In this document: positions 5,625 through 6,393 of the stretch, piece by piece
Layout: the number at the start of each line of letters is the position of its first letter
How positions within the stretch are numbered: the first letter of the stretch is position 1
Source of the DNA: Clostridia bacterium
GTDB taxonomy: Bacteria > Bacillota > Clostridia > Christensenellales > CALWSW01
NCBI GenBank assembly: GCA_019421925.1
Contig: JAHZEH010000020.1
Span: 9,242-15,634, forward strand
Length of the DNA stretch: 6,393 nucleotides
Direction: 5' to 3'
The notes under the pieces: generated by a model
The model's database searches: none
The model's input: only the letters and a program-made list of their open reading frames with translations
What the model was told of the DNA's origin: nothing
Translations under genes and position numbers: made by a program

Positions 5625-6393
5625 TCAGGTGGGGTTGCGGCCGTTGACCATGTTGGTGATGCGGGAGATGGCGGGGATGATCCCCTCGGGATGGGTGAAG
5701 ATGTAGAAGTTATTGTCCTCGATGCCGGTAAAGACGGTCATGCCTACGGAGTCGATGGGGATGCCGCCCAGCACCTGTCGCTCGCTGCGGATATAGCCGG
5801 ACTTGAACTCCTGACCCTGGTAATAGGGGTCGTCGTTCATGGCGTAGCGCGCAGGGCGGTGATTGTCGCTGAGATGGATGGTGGTCTGGACAAAGGCGGG
5901 GCAGAGCACATGCATTTGCACGTTGGTGATGCCGCGCAGCTTAAGGCCCAGATAGGTGCTCTCAGAGAGGGCCACGTCGCCGAACTTGGTGGTGTGATAC
6001 ATCACTGCGTTGCCGCTGGTCATGATGCCCGCCCCCGAGGCCACGTTGAGGACGGCGGCGTCCGTGCCCTGCTTGATCATCTGGGGCATAAAGATGCGCA
6101 TGCCGTAGGCGTGGCTGAGGAGGTTGACCTCGGTGATCCAGTTGATATCCTGGAGGGGAATCTCCCAGATGGGGCCGGAGACGGCCACGCCCGCATTGTT
6201 GACCAGCATATCGCAGCGGCCATAGGTATCCATGGTGAGCTCATAGAGCTTCTGCACGTTTTCAATCAGGGAGATGTCGGCCCCCAGGGCCACGGCCTGG
6301 GTTCCACCGGCCTGCAGCTCCCTGGCCGTATTGTTGACGGCCTCCACGTCTATGTCGTTGACGACCACCTTCATGCCGCGCAGAGCGCCCTCC
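5625..6393 (-). CDS. Short-chain dehydrogenase/reductase (SDR), proximal gene of the pair, N-terminus outside window
   Basis: 255 codons plus a TGA (5625-5627) are visible. The reading frame is open to the right edge, so the ATG at 6374 is internal and the first 25 or so residues with the TGxxxGxG loop lie beyond the window. Counting from the first complete codon, Asp13 suggests NAD(H) preference, NNAG is at 65-68, and the catalytic set is Asn90, Ser119, Tyr132 and Lys136. It shares with the downstream SDR an insertion (HRPARYAMNDDPYY, 178-191) and a C-terminal NNFYIFTHPE stretch, so the two are paralogs. One difference is CPAF in place of the CPGF of its neighbour at the PG motif after the catalytic helix. 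The promoter is outside the window. It probably acts on a related but distinct alcohol or ketone. Confidence 0.93.
   Translation of the reverse strand, partial: EGALRGMKVVVNDIDVEAVNNTARELQAGGTQAVALGADISLIENVQKLYELTMDTYGRCDMLVNNAGVAVSGPIWEIPLQDINWITEVNLLSHAYGMRIFMPQMIKQGTDAAVLNVASGAGIMTSGNAVMYHTTKFGDVALSESTYLGLKLRGITNVQMHVLCPAFVQTTIHLSDNHRPARYAMNDDPYYQGQEFKSGYIRSERQVLGGIPIDSVGMTVFTGIEDNNFYIFTHPEGIIPAISRITNMVNGRNPT

Noticed and set aside
4823..5647. 274-codon plus-strand open frame opposite the distal SDR
   Set aside because: It is the antisense of a complete SDR with all catalytic residues; the frame is open only because of base composition.
1..6393. CRISPR array, tRNA, rRNA or insertion-sequence ends
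   Set aside because: No regularly spaced repeats, cloverleaf-like segment, rRNA-like sequence or transposase fragment was seen on either strand by eye.

Overview
The window is GC-rich DNA from what looks like an anaerobic, spore-forming Firmicute, probably a gut Clostridia/Oscillospiraceae-type organism. The support is strong AGGAG-type ribosome binding sites, a lipoprotein flavin reductase of the kind common in gut anaerobes, SDR oxidoreductases, and the remnant of a YaaH/SleL-type spore cortex hydrolase. The lineage is inferred; nothing in the sequence names a species.

Layout. (1) Positions 1-1623, minus strand: the first 541 codons of a secreted lipoprotein reductase with an FMN-binding domain followed by a fumarate-reductase-type FAD domain. 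It runs off the left edge. (2) 1624-1763: a leader with a strong RBS, a GC-rich hairpin, an 11-bp palindrome and an intrinsic terminator. (3) 1764-2651, minus: an intact LysR-type regulator with a recognisable sigma-70 promoter at 2686-2714. (4) 2715-3082: no convincing ordinary gene. It holds one candidate 34-codon membrane micro-ORF with a good RBS and, 20 nt after it, a perfect 15-bp terminator hairpin. (5) About 3107-4674: a graveyard of three broken genes, namely the C-terminal third of a GH18 spore hydrolase (plus), the C-terminal part of a second FAD flavoprotein (minus, also frameshifted), and a TetR regulator (plus) lacking most of its DNA-binding domain and frameshifted near its end. 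(6) 4686-6393, minus: two tandem paralogous NAD-type short-chain dehydrogenases in one operon, the upstream one cut by the right edge, closed by an intrinsic terminator.

How it fits together. All intact genes read leftwards and encode redox enzymes or a regulator: a surface flavin reductase that could use a small unsaturated organic molecule as electron acceptor, a LysR sensor encoded just upstream of it, and cytosolic dehydrogenases for alcohol/ketone interconversion. A common substrate pathway is possible but is inference. The most informative structural event is near 4190-4198. There the flavoprotein remnant and the tetR remnant meet 5' end to 5' end, as if one deletion removed the shared divergent promoter region and the 5' portions of both genes. 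The surviving pieces then gained further frameshifts.

Several long open frames on the plus strand (for example opposite the reductase, the LysR gene and the first SDR) are antisense shadows caused by high GC and are not annotated.
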